53,052 nt of DNA from Collinsella sp. (GTDB taxonomy: Bacteria; Actinomycetota; Coriobacteriia; Coriobacteriales; Coriobacteriaceae): contig DXMK01000014.1 of NCBI GenBank assembly GCA_019414245.1, forward strand, positions 1-53,052, read 5' to 3'. A program made the translations under genes and the position numbers. The notes below the pieces were generated by a model. That model made no database searches. It was not told the origin of the DNA and saw only the letters and a list, made by a program, of their open reading frames with translations. Shown here piece by piece: positions 25,358 through 33,292 of the stretch (position 1 is the stretch's first letter; every line of letters starts with the position of its first letter).

Positions 25358-25892
25358 CGGTGGGGATTTGTTAGGAGCGTCCCCGCTCTGTTGGATTTGG
25401 GCGCGGGGTTGAGGTGCTGCTGCCCCGCGCGCTCAATTCGGACATCAGCAATGCTGTCTCTTGGTGTTTTGCATACTTCCCATTACAGATTGCATAAAAA
25501 GGCTGGGATGTTCTTCTTGATCCTGATGTACCCCCGCCCGTGCCGTGCAAAAAACGGAGTATTCAGCACCGCGAGCTCTGCCGGTGCCGCTGCGGCTGAG
25601 TAACGTTGTGGAGATTGACGTCATTTTGGGGTCCGGCGCGGCGCGAAGCATGCCTTTTTGTCCTAGCGGGGTTTGCCTGCCGACTCAAATCGCCGGTCGA
25701 AGGCGTCCTTGGGACCAATATGGTGTGTCCGGCGTGTATGCAGCCGTCCTAGCTTGCTGAATACTCCCAAAAATGCACGGCGCTCCCCAGGGGACCCGTG
25801 CGCGCAGCGAAAACCATGCCCACGTTCCTATCCGCATCGCCATTTTGCTGCACTGACTTTTCTGAATACCGGGCCCGATAACGTTGACTCAG
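25358..25892. other. Long non-coding spacer upstream of groES
   Basis: No gene is supported in these 535 bases; short open frames here lack ribosome sites and coding bias. It holds a GC hairpin (GCGCGGGG 25401-25408 / CCCCGCGC 25423-25430), a TTTTGCATACTTCC at 25478-25491 related to the arm at 6066-6081, and an inverted pair at 25542-25568 and 25755-25781. It may be a graveyard of repeat insertions. Confidence 0.55.
25542..25781. repeat. Imperfect 27-bp inverted repeat enclosing 186 bases
   Basis: GCCGTGCA...GGAGTATTCAGCA at 25542-25568 is complementary to 25755-25781 over 21 of 27 positions, with all six mismatches together in the centre. The enclosed sequence encodes nothing recognisable. 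The layout would suit a small non-autonomous element, but no target-site duplication was seen. Confidence 0.5.
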
Positions 25893-26035
25893 CTCCCGTG
25901 TGGCGCCGGAGGGGCGGGATATAAGGTTTATCGCGAGTTCCGCACGAGCCGAAGGCCACTTAATGTGGCCTTCGTGCGAGCAGGACTGCCCGAGCAGGAA
26001 ACCTTATATCCCGCCCCTCCGGCGCCACACGGGAG
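25893..26035. repeat. Giant nested hairpin upstream of groES (37-bp perfect arms)
   Basis: Arms 25893-25929 and 25999-26035 are perfectly complementary over 37 bases (CTCCCGTGTGGCGCCGGAGG at the outer end). The 69-base interior holds a second hairpin, CGAAGGCCAC 25950-25959 / GTGGCCTTCG 25965-25974. Total length is 143 bases. It lies 170 bases before the groES start. Compare the 145-base element after groEL. Confidence 0.92.
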
Positions 26036-26205
26036 CCGCGCACAAGTTATCCCCCGGCATTCAGAAAATCTAAGTGCCAAAAAATAAGATTTTTTGACTC
26101 CGTGTTGTATAACCCGCCATTCGTGGGTACCATTCAACGCGTACGCAAACAAAAAGGGTTAATTCGCGTGGCATAACCACGCGGCCCAAAAAGGAGGAGA
26201 CAAGC

Positions 26206-26499
26206 ATGTCGTCTTTGAAGCCGCTTGCAGATCGTGTTCTGGTCAAGCCCGACGAGGCCGAGCAGAAGACCGCTTCTGGTCTGTATATCGCCAGCAACGC
26301 CCAGGAGAAGCCGCAGCGCGGCACCATCGTTGCCGTTGGCGCCGGCAAGGTCAACGACAAGGGTGAGCGCATCCCCATGGACGTCAAGGTTGGCGACGTT
26401 GTCATCTACGGTAAGTTCGGTGGCAACGAGGTCAAGGTCGACGGCGAGAAGTATCTGCTGATGCGCGCCGACGACATCTACGCCGTCGTCGAGGCCTAG
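26206..26499 (+). CDS. groES: Co-chaperonin GroES
   Basis: 97 residues, starting at ATG 26206 after AAGGAGGAGA. It is the lid of the GroEL folding chamber. The N-terminal LKPLADRVLVKPDEAEQKT, the mobile loop (TASGLYIASNAQEKPQRG) and the dome region are standard, and the length is normal. groEL follows after 96 bases, as usual. The upstream region shows no CIRCE (TTAGCACTC-N9-GAGTGCTAA) and no HspR-type box; instead a small hairpin (CGCGTGG 26165-26171 / CCACGCG 26177-26183) lies in the probable leader. Confidence 0.97.
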   Translation: MSSLKPLADRVLVKPDEAEQKTASGLYIASNAQEKPQRGTIVAVGAGKVNDKGERIPMDVKVGDVVIYGKFGGNEVKVDGEKYLLMRADDIYAVVEA

Positions 26500-26595
26500 T
26501 CTCGTCGCAATCTCTGATTCGTCTTTGAACGCGCCTGCCGCATAGGACTCGGAAGCGGCGACGCGAGTCACATTTCTTTTGGAGGATTACTCACC

Positions 26596-28233
26596 ATGGC
26601 AAAGAACATTACGTTCAACACCGATGCCCGCGCTAAGCTCGCCAAGGGCGTCAACACTTTGGCCGACGCCGTTACCGTCACCATGGGCCCCAAGGGCCGC
26701 TACGTCGCCCTGCAGCGCACGTTCGGTGCCCCGACCATCACCAACGACGGCGTTTCCGTCGCCAAGGAGATTGAGCTCGAGGACAACATCGAGAACATGG
26801 GCGCTCAGCTGGTGAAGGAGGTCGCCACCAAGACCAACGACACCGTGGGTGACGGCACCACCACCGCAACCCTGCTCGCCCAGGCCATCGTCAACGACGG
26901 CCTGCGCAACGTCGCCGCTGGCGCCAACCCGCTGGCCATTCGTCGCGGCATCGACAAGGCCGTTAACGCCGCCGTCGCCGAGATGAAGAAGCAGGCCAAG
27001 CCGGTCGAGACCAAGGAGCAGATCGCTTCCGTCGGTACCATCTCCGCCGGTGACCCCGAGGTCGGCGAGAAGATCGCCGAGGCCATGGAGGTCGTGGGCA
27101 AGGACGGCGTCATCACCGTCGAGGATTCCCAGACGTTCGACATCACCATCGACACCGTTGAGGGCATGCAGTTCGACAAGGGCTATGTCTCCGCTTACTT
27201 CGTCACGGATAACGACCGCATGGAGGCCGTGATGAAGGATCCGTACATCCTCATCACCGACCAGAAGATCTCCAGCGTTCAGGACATTATGCCCGTTCTC
27301 GAGGCTGTCCAGCGCGCTGGCCGCGGCCTGCTCATCATCGCTGAGGACATCGACGGCGAGGCTCTGCCTACCCTGGTCCTCAACAAGATCCGTGGCGCCC
27401 TCAACGTCTGCGCCGTCAAGGCTCCGGGCTACGGCGATCGCCGCAAGCGCATCCTCGAGGACATCGCCGTCCTCACCGGTGGCCAGGCTGCCCTGGACGA
27501 GCTGGGTGTGAAGGTCGCTGACATCACCGCCGATATGCTCGGTACCGCTAAGTCCGTCACCATCTCCAAGGACAACACCGTCGTCGTCGGCGGCGCTGGC
27601 TCCAAGGAGGCCATCGACGCTCGTATCGCTCAGATCAAGGGTGAGATGGAGAACACCACCTCTGACTTCGACCGTGAGAAGCTCCAGGAGCGCCTGGCCA
27701 AGCTCTCCGGTGGCGTTGCCGTCATCAAGGTCGGCGCTGCTACCGAGTCCGAGCTCAAGGAGATCAAGCATCGCGTCGAGGACGCCCTGCAGGCTACCCG
27801 CGCTGCTGTCGAGGAGGGTATCGTCGCCGGCGGCGGCGTCGCCTTCATGGACGCTGCTCCTGCGCTCGATGCTGTCGAGATCGACGACCCCGAGGAGAAG
27901 ATCGGCGTCGACATCGTCAAGAAGGCTCTGACCGCTCCGGTCGCTACCATCGCCAAGAACGCTGGCTTTGAGGGCGCTGTCGTGGTCGATAAGGTTGCCG
28001 AGCTGCCCGCCGGCCAGGGTCTCAACTCTGCCAACGGCGAGTGGGGCGACATGATCGAGATGGGCGTCCTCGACCCCGTCAAGGTCAGCCGCGTCACCCT
28101 TCAGAACGCTGCTTCTGTCGCCAGCCTGATCCTCATCACCGAGGCTACCGTCTCCGATGTGCCCAAGAACACTCAGCTTGAGGACGCTATCGCTGCTGCT
28201 ACCGCTGGTCAGCAGGGCGGCGGTATGTACTAA
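26596..28233 (+). CDS. groEL: Chaperonin GroEL
   Basis: 545 residues, starting at ATG 26596 after TTGGAGG. This is the ATP-driven folding chamber. The ATP-binding block VGDGTTTATLLAQAIV, the apical region, and the GGGVAFMDAAP region are all conserved. The C-terminal tail ends GQQGGGMY, a shortened Gly-Met tail (fewer GGM repeats than E. coli). The gene has the strongly C-ending codon bias of a highly expressed gene. It forms a two-gene operon with groES. Confidence 0.97.
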   Translation: MAKNITFNTDARAKLAKGVNTLADAVTVTMGPKGRYVALQRTFGAPTITNDGVSVAKEIELEDNIENMGAQLVKEVATKTNDTVGDGTTTATLLAQAIVNDGLRNVAAGANPLAIRRGIDKAVNAAVAEMKKQAKPVETKEQIASVGTISAGDPEVGEKIAEAMEVVGKDGVITVEDSQTFDITIDTVEGMQFDKGYVSAYFVTDNDRMEAVMKDPYILITDQKISSVQDIMPVLEAVQRAGRGLLIIAEDIDGEALPTLVLNKIRGALNVCAVKAPGYGDRRKRILEDIAVLTGGQAALDELGVKVADITADMLGTAKSVTISKDNTVVVGGAGSKEAIDARIAQIKGEMENTTSDFDREKLQERLAKLSGGVAVIKVGAATESELKEIKHRVEDALQATRAAVEEGIVAGGGVAFMDAAPALDAVEIDDPEEKIGVDIVKKALTAPVATIAKNAGFEGAVVVDKVAELPAGQGLNSANGEWGDMIEMGVLDPVKVSRVTLQNAASVASLILITEATVSDVPKNTQLEDAIAAATAGQQGGGMY

Positions 28234-28259
28234 GGCCGACAAGGTCTAGAACTCCCACC

Positions 28260-28404
28260 GGGAATCCGGGGGCGGGACGGGGACTTCTCTCCGGAACGTC
28301 CTCGGACATGCAAAGAGGCTCCGCATCGCGCTTCGCGCTGCGGAGCCTCTTTGCGTCCTGCGGAATATTCCGGAGAGAAGTCCCCGTCCCGCCCCCGGAT
28401 TCCC
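28260..28404. repeat. Giant nested hairpin downstream of groEL (37-bp perfect arms)
   Basis: Arms 28260-28296 and 28368-28404 are perfectly complementary over 37 bases, including GGGACGGGGACTTCTCTCC. The interior holds a second perfect hairpin: GCAAAGAGGCTCCGCA 28310-28325 / 28339-28354. Total length is 145 bases. It begins 26 bases after the groEL stop and may act as its terminator, though the inner stem is followed only by GTCC and not a T-run. Confidence 0.92.
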
Positions 28405-28606
28405 TGCGTTTACGGCCTTGAGGCCGGCGGGCGGAGAAGGATGTGGTCGATAGGGATACGTGTCCCCTTCGCTGTTTCGCGCTTTGCGCGAAAGGCGCGT
28501 TGCTTTGGGATGGGTGGGGGACGTGGTTGCTTTGGCAACTGATCTCCGCCACAAATTACCCTTGGCATACTTGCGCGAGAACCTGCTCGTGCTACACTTG
28601 CAATTG

Positions 28607-28792
28607 CTGTTTCAGGGCGGGGTGGAATTCCCCACTGGCGGTAAATCGGGCGGTGTCAAAGGGACGCCGTGGCGCAGGCGAGGTGTCTGCGACCGAGCCG
28701 ATGAGTCCGCGACCCGTGCGTGTGTTGGTTCGCATGCCGGCTGAACTGGTGAGATCCCAGTACCAACGGTTAGAGTCCGGATGAAAGAGGCA
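28607..28792 (+). promoter_or_regulatory. FMN riboswitch (RFN element)
   Basis: The conserved RFN blocks occur in order: TTTCAGGGCGGGGTGGAATT at 28610-28629, CCCCACTGGCGGTAAAT, then GAGCCGATGAGTCCGCGACC near 28694, TGGTGAGATCCCAGTACCAA and finally ACGGTTAGAGTCCGGATGAAAG at the 3' end. Together they form the six-arm FMN aptamer. It ends about 10 bases before the ribU start, so the 3' closing helix could hide the ribosome site. Expected result: low FMN turns the riboflavin-uptake unit on. Confidence 0.95.
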
Positions 28793-28801
28793 GGTGATCT
28801 T

Positions 28802-29392
28802 ATGTCTGAACAGTCGCAGCATATCCATTTTGAGAACACGAATAGGTGGAGCACCAAACAGCTCGTTACCATGGCGTTGATGTGCGCCTTGGGCGCCCTG
28901 TTTATGTACGTGCAGCTGCCTATCCTTCCTTCGGCGCCGTTTTTGACGTATGACCCGTCGCTGGTACCGGCGATGGTGTGCGGGTTTGCGTATGGTCCTG
29001 GCGCCGGCACTGCTGTTGCCGCTATGGCTATCGTTATCCATGCGCTCACCACGGGTGACTGGGTCGGCGCGCTTATGAACCTGGTTGCCACGCTGGGCTA
29101 CATTCTGCCTACGGCTATCGTCTATCAGAAGATGCATACCTATAAGGGTGCCGTGATTGGCCTGGTGCTCGGCGTTATTGCCGCTACGGCGTTGTCTATG
29201 GTCGCAAACCTTACCATTGGCGTATGGTTCTGGTATGGCTCGGTCGATGTGATCGCCCCGCTCATGATTCCTGCCGTGCTGCCGTTCAACCTTATCAAGA
29301 CCGTGCTTAACTCGGTGTTGACACTGGCGGTGTATAAAGCGGTCTCCAACCTCGTCACGCCTAAAAAGGACCAGGTCAAAGGCCGCGCATGA
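28802..29392 (+). CDS. ribU: Riboflavin ECF transporter substrate-binding component
   Basis: 196 residues with about six membrane helices. ATG 28802 is chosen; the upstream in-frame ATG 28781 lies inside the riboswitch. The N-terminal half (LVTMALMCALGALFMYVQLP) and GFAYGPGAGTAVAAMAIVIH with ALMNLVATLGYILPTAIVY match the S-component fold of the RibU type. Substrate is assigned from the FMN riboswitch directly upstream. It overlaps the next gene by 4 bases (ATGA), and the ATPase and T component follow in the same unit. Confidence 0.9.
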   Translation: MSEQSQHIHFENTNRWSTKQLVTMALMCALGALFMYVQLPILPSAPFLTYDPSLVPAMVCGFAYGPGAGTAVAAMAIVIHALTTGDWVGALMNLVATLGYILPTAIVYQKMHTYKGAVIGLVLGVIAATALSMVANLTIGVWFWYGSVDVIAPLMIPAVLPFNLIKTVLNSVLTLAVYKAVSNLVTPKKDQVKGRA

Positions 29393-31293
29393 TTGAGTGT
29401 CGGGGCGTTTCCTTTAGCTATGACGGTGCCGTACCGGCACTCGACGGCGTCGATCTGAATATCGAGGACGGCGAGTTTTTCTGCATCCTCGGTGGCAATG
29501 GGTCGGGCAAGTCGACGTTTGCCAAGCATCTGAATGCGCTGCTGCAGCCCGATGCGGGCACGGTGCGCATTAACGGCATGGATGCGTCCGATCCCGAGCT
29601 GGTCTACGACATTCGCTCGACCGCGGGCATGGTATTCCAGAATCCCGATGATCAGCTGGTGGCAACGCTTGTCGAAGATGACGTTGCGTTTGGTCCCGAA
29701 AACCTTGGCGTGCCATCGGCGCAAATTGCGCAGCGCGTACGCGAGGCGCTGAAGGGCGTGGGCCTGGTGGGCTTTGAGTGCCACGAGACCCATGCGCTTT
29801 CGGGCGGCCAAAAGCAGCGCGTGGCGCTTGCCGGCGTGCTCGCCATGGAACCGCGCGTGCTCATATTGGACGAGGCTTCCTCGATGCTCGATCCGCGTGG
29901 ACGCAAGGGCCTCATGAAGGCTTGCCGCGCGTTGCACGCTCGCGGCATGACCATCGTGATGATTACGCACTTTATGGAAGAGGCCGCCGAGGCCGATCGT
30001 GTCGCGGTGTTTCGGGCGGGGCGCGTTGCCATGCTCGGTAAGCCCGAGGAAATCTTGACGCGGGCAGACGAACTTGCGCAGCTCAACCTGGATATGCCGG
30101 CGTCGTGCTGTCTGGGCAGGTCGCTTCGTGCGAAGGGCGTGCCCGTTTGCGCACAGGTGCGTGAGGCGGATATGGTCGCCGAGATTGCGCAGGCTTATGC
30201 CGAGCGAAGTGGGGCAGACATCGCGGGGCAGTCTTCCGCATCCCAGTTGGAAATCGCTGACGGCACTGTTCCGGTAGACAACGAGGGCAACGCGTCGGAG
30301 CCCGTCATAGAGCTATCCCATGTTTCGTACAGTTATTCGCTCAGTCCGCGCGAGCGCCGCCGCTGGCATAAGCGCTCGGTCACTGCGGGCAAATCGAGCA
30401 AACAGGCTCTCTGGGGAAACGACCCCAGCAGCCCGTGGGCGCTGCGCGATGTATCGCTGACGGTGCGTCGCGGCGAGTTCCTGGGCTTGGCAGGTCATAC
30501 CGGTTCGGGTAAGTCGACGCTAGTCCAGCATCTCAACGGTTTGATTCGCCCCCAGGAGGGATTCGTTCGCGCACTGGGGCTCGATCTGTCAAACAAGAAA
30601 GACGCCGCCGCGGTTAAGGCCAAGGTCGGCGTGGTGTTTCAATATCCCGAGCGTCAGCTGTTTGCCGAAACCGTGACGCAGGACGTGGCGTTTGGCCCGC
30701 ACAACCTTGGCTTGTCGCAGGCCGAGGTCGCGCGCCGCGTTGAGTCATCGCTCGCGCGCGTGGGCCTCGACTTGGCCACGGTGGGCGACAAGAGTCCCTT
30801 TGAGCTTTCGGGTGGCCAACAGCGGCGCGTGGCGTTTGCCGGCGTGCTTGCCATGGAGCCCGAGGTCTTGGTACTCGATGAGCCCATGGCGGGGCTCGAT
30901 CCGGCGGCGCGCAGTGATTTCCTGGAGCTCATCGATCGACTTCACCATGGGGGCCTGACCGTCGTCATGATCTCACACAGTATGGATGACCTTGCCAATT
31001 GCTGCGATCGTATTGTCGTGATGAACGAGGGCGCGGTGTTTGCTGAGGGCACGCCCGCTCAGGTTTTTGCGCATGCAGATGAGCTTAAATCAATCGGCTT
31101 GGGTGTTCCCGCTGCCCAGCGCATGGCGTTGGCGCTCGCGGAAGCGGGCGTGCCGCTGCGTCGCGGCGGGCTCTATACGGTTGAGTCGTTGGCCGACGAG
31201 TTGGCAGATTTGCCGATCGGTCGCTCAGGCGGTTCTTCTAACGTCTCGGACAAGGCCAAATCCGAAACGGTCGCGCGAGAGGAGGGTTGCTGA
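29389..31293 (+). CDS. Fused double ATPase of an ECF transporter (EcfA1-EcfA2 in one chain)
   Basis: 634 residues containing two complete ABC ATPase domains. Domain 1 (about 1-235) has Walker A GGNGSGKST near residue 35, signature LSGGQKQR and Walker B RVLILDEA near residue 157. A roughly 65-residue linker follows. Domain 2 (about 303-560) has Walker A GHTGSGKST near 369, LSGGQQRR and VLVLDEP near 493. A C-terminal tail of about 70 residues ends the chain. Most bacteria encode EcfA1 and EcfA2 separately, but fused forms occur in some lineages. In domain 1 the residue after Walker B is Glu-Ala-Ser rather than Glu-Pro-Thr. It energises riboflavin uptake by the neighbouring RibU, and may serve other S components. 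Confidence 0.93.
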   Translation: MIECRGVSFSYDGAVPALDGVDLNIEDGEFFCILGGNGSGKSTFAKHLNALLQPDAGTVRINGMDASDPELVYDIRSTAGMVFQNPDDQLVATLVEDDVAFGPENLGVPSAQIAQRVREALKGVGLVGFECHETHALSGGQKQRVALAGVLAMEPRVLILDEASSMLDPRGRKGLMKACRALHARGMTIVMITHFMEEAAEADRVAVFRAGRVAMLGKPEEILTRADELAQLNLDMPASCCLGRSLRAKGVPVCAQVREADMVAEIAQAYAERSGADIAGQSSASQLEIADGTVPVDNEGNASEPVIELSHVSYSYSLSPRERRRWHKRSVTAGKSSKQALWGNDPSSPWALRDVSLTVRRGEFLGLAGHTGSGKSTLVQHLNGLIRPQEGFVRALGLDLSNKKDAAAVKAKVGVVFQYPERQLFAETVTQDVAFGPHNLGLSQAEVARRVESSLARVGLDLATVGDKSPFELSGGQQRRVAFAGVLAMEPEVLVLDEPMAGLDPAARSDFLELIDRLHHGGLTVVMISHSMDDLANCCDRIVVMNEGAVFAEGTPAQVFAHADELKSIGLGVPAAQRMALALAEAGVPLRRGGLYTVESLADELADLPIGRSGGSSNVSDKAKSETVAREEGC

Positions 31294-32093
31294 TGGAGGC
31301 GTTTTCGTTTGGCAGCTACTATCCGAGCGATAGCGCGATCCATCGCCTGGATCCGCGCACCAAGCTGCTCCTGGGCTTTGTGTTTTTGATCACGACGCTG
31401 ACCGTCGGCGGCTTCCGCGGATTAGCCCCTGTCGCAATTTTCGTTGTGCTGATCTATGTCGTGTCCCGGGTGCCGGCTCGTCGCGTTCTGTCGTCGATGG
31501 CGCCGCTGCTGGCAATCGTCGTCGTGGTCGCGGTGCTCAACTTGTTTACCGATCAGAGTGGGCGCATCCTGTGGCAGCTCGGCTTTCTGCGGATAAGCGA
31601 GGGCTCGCTGCATTCCGCCGCCTTTATGGCGTGCCGCCTGACCTTGATGATGGCCGGTATGAGCGCCATCACGCTCACCACACCGACGCTCGACCTCACC
31701 GCGGGCTTCGAGCGCCTGCTCGCGCCGTTTGCGCGTGTGGGGCTCCCTGCGCACGAGCTCGGCATGATCATGGGCATCGCGCTGCGCTTTATGCCGCAGT
31801 TTGCCACCGAGATGAAGCAGATGGCCGATGCGCAGGCAAGCCGTGGTGCACGCGTAACGGGTGGCCCGCTCGGCGGCGTGCGTATGCTCGGCAGTGTGGC
31901 GATTCCACTGTTCACGGGAGTGTTCCGTCATGCCGAGACGTTGTCTGCTGCCATGGATGCACGCTGCTATCACGGCGAGCAGGGCCGCACGCGTCTGCAT
32001 GCGCTTGCATTTGGCCGCGGCGATGCGTTGGCGGCGGTGGTGACAGCGCTGCTGCTCATCTGCGTCATCGTCATCAATCTTCAACTTGTTTAG
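31293..32093 (+). CDS. ecfT: ECF transporter transmembrane (T) component
   Basis: 266 residues. ATG 31293 overlaps the ATPase stop codon (TGATG) and follows GAGGAGGG with good spacing; a TTG at 31287 in frame is less likely. It has about five membrane helices and the cytoplasmic coupling region with the two Ala-Arg-Gly-type motifs (QASRGARV near residue 184) that contact the ATPases. It links the ATPase pair to the substrate-binding RibU. The tight overlap confirms an operon. Confidence 0.93.
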   Translation: MEAFSFGSYYPSDSAIHRLDPRTKLLLGFVFLITTLTVGGFRGLAPVAIFVVLIYVVSRVPARRVLSSMAPLLAIVVVVAVLNLFTDQSGRILWQLGFLRISEGSLHSAAFMACRLTLMMAGMSAITLTTPTLDLTAGFERLLAPFARVGLPAHELGMIMGIALRFMPQFATEMKQMADAQASRGARVTGGPLGGVRMLGSVAIPLFTGVFRHAETLSAAMDARCYHGEQGRTRLHALAFGRGDALAAVVTALLLICVIVINLQLV

Positions 32094-32123
32094 GCGCGAT
32101 TCGAGCGCAGGAAAGGGATTCCC

Positions 32124-32570
32124 ATGACCGACAACGACCGCACGGCGCAGCTCGAGCGCGCCTGTTCGTATCTTAGGCGTATTCCGGCGTGGTATCTCGC
32201 CACGATCGACGTGACGGACGGACATCAGCCGCGCGTGAGGCCGTTCTCGTTTGCCATGGTCGATGATGACAAGCTGTGGTTTTGCACCTCGCGCGATAAG
32301 GATGTGTGGGCCGAGCTCAGCGCGAACCCCAAGTTCGAGCTTTCGTGCTGGAAGCCGGGGGAGTGCTGGATCGTATTGTCCGGCGAGGCCGCGCTCGAGG
32401 ACGACGCAGTTGCGAGCGACAAGGTGCGTCAAGCGGGTTTTAAGCACATGGTGGGCATCGGCGAGGAACACGAGAGTGCCAACGACGGCCGCCTTGCGTT
32501 CTTCTCGGTCCGCAACATCGCCGCGCGGTTCTGCGATATCGACGGCAGCGAAGAGCGCCTCGAGCTCTAA
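32124..32570 (+). CDS. Pyridoxamine 5'-phosphate oxidase-like FMN-binding split-barrel protein, copy 1
   Basis: 148 residues, starting at ATG 32124 after GGAAAGGG, 30 bases after ecfT. It is a single split-barrel domain: IPAWYLATIDVTDGHQPRVR, then PFSFAMVDDDKLWFCTSRDK and WIVLSGEAALEDD, the pattern of small FMN-binding PNPOx-like proteins. Biochemical role unknown; relatives are flavin reductases, heme-utilisation or general flavoproteins. It is about 45 percent similar by eye to the next gene, so the pair arose by duplication. Location downstream of the FMN-controlled flavin importer suggests it is made when flavin is being taken up. Confidence 0.85.
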   Translation: MTDNDRTAQLERACSYLRRIPAWYLATIDVTDGHQPRVRPFSFAMVDDDKLWFCTSRDKDVWAELSANPKFELSCWKPGECWIVLSGEAALEDDAVASDKVRQAGFKHMVGIGEEHESANDGRLAFFSVRNIAARFCDIDGSEERLEL

Positions 32571-32624
32571 TTTCCCAAATTGACTACACATTCCAAAAAG
32601 ACTGGTCAGGCGACAGGAGGAAAC

Positions 32625-33035
32625 GTGGACGGATTGAATACGGTTTTGGAGTATCTGACGTCGGTGCCGGCGTGGTACTTGGCGACGAGCGTGGACGGGC
32701 AGCCACATGTACGTCCATTTTCGTTTGCTCAGATCCAGGATGGCAAGCTGTGGTTTGTAACAGCGCGCACCAAAGATGTGTGGCAAGAGCTGCTGCAAAA
32801 CCAGCGCTTTGAGGCCACGAGTTGGTGGCCGGGCCATGGCTGGCTCATCTTGCGCGGGCGTGCCGGCTTGGATGACCGGGCTTTAGGCGAAATGCGCGAA
32901 GCCGGGTGGAAGCATCTAGAGCACCTGGGCGAGCACTATGAGGGGCCTAACGACCCCACGCTCGTCTTCTTTAGCGTCGAGGATCCCGAGGCTTTTATCT
33001 GCAATCACGACGAATGGGTGCCGGTCGAGCTCTAG
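32625..33035 (+). CDS. Pyridoxamine 5'-phosphate oxidase-like FMN-binding split-barrel protein, copy 2
   Basis: 136 residues. GTG 32625 is chosen because GGAGG ends 4 bases before it; a TTG at 32580 in frame has no ribosome site. The same split-barrel pattern as the previous gene is seen (VPAWYLATSVDGQPHVRPFS, FVTARTKDVWQEL, GWLILRGRAGLDD). It lies 54 bases after copy 1 and is probably the last gene of the riboflavin unit, before the hairpin at 33073. Both copies keep the RPFSFA segment near the presumed flavin phosphate site. Confidence 0.83.
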   Translation: MDGLNTVLEYLTSVPAWYLATSVDGQPHVRPFSFAQIQDGKLWFVTARTKDVWQELLQNQRFEATSWWPGHGWLILRGRAGLDDRALGEMREAGWKHLEHLGEHYEGPNDPTLVFFSVEDPEAFICNHDEWVPVEL

Positions 33036-33072
33036 CCAGCTGGCTCATCCTAACAACTTGGTTTTCGCATGG

Positions 33073-33126
33073 GCGGGCCCCGTATTGCCCGGCGCCGTTA
33101 GGAGCGCCGGTCAATACGGGGCCCGC
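33073..33126 (+). terminator. Strong hairpin ending the riboflavin unit
   Basis: A 23-base arm at 33073-33095 (starting GCGGGCCCCGTATTG) pairs with 33104-33126 with one mismatch, loop CGTTAGGA, then CTCCATTTG. The unusually long arms place it also in the giant-hairpin family of this window. Confidence 0.75.
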
Positions 33127-33170
33127 TCCATTTGTCAATTCCTTCAAGCGAATGTGTCGGGAATGTTTCA

Positions 33171-33219
33171 ATGCATGAATATGCAAGCCATTTACGTATT
33201 CATGCATCTTTTGGTGCTA
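33171..33219 (+). promoter_or_regulatory. Candidate ArgR operator overlapping the arg promoter
   Basis: ATGCATGAATA at 33171-33181 is inverted as TATTCATGCAT at 33197-33207. The left half contains TGCATGAATATGCA, itself a palindrome, and both halves carry the TGAAT/ATTCA core of ARG boxes. A possible TTTACG (33191-33196) with TGCTAA 17 bases on (33214-33219) would place the right half inside the promoter spacer. ArgR itself is not in the window, so the protein is inferred. Confidence 0.6.
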
Positions 33220-33292
33220 AAGTTTCAACCCATTTCATAACGACCGCTGCGAAATGCGCATCGGTGCATAAATCGCAGACAAGGAGTCTGAT

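Noticed and set aside
26094..26114. TTGACT plus TATAAC as the groES promoter
   Set aside because: The two boxes are only 8 bases apart, too close for a sigma-70 promoter.
26050..26205. CIRCE or HspR operator before groES
   Set aside because: I looked for TTAGCACTC/GAGTGCTAA and CTTGAGT/ACTCAAG and found neither; only a 7-base hairpin is present.
26587..28242. A 551-codon open frame antisense to groEL
   Set aside because: A shadow of the strong C-ending codon bias of groEL; no ribosome site and low-complexity translation.
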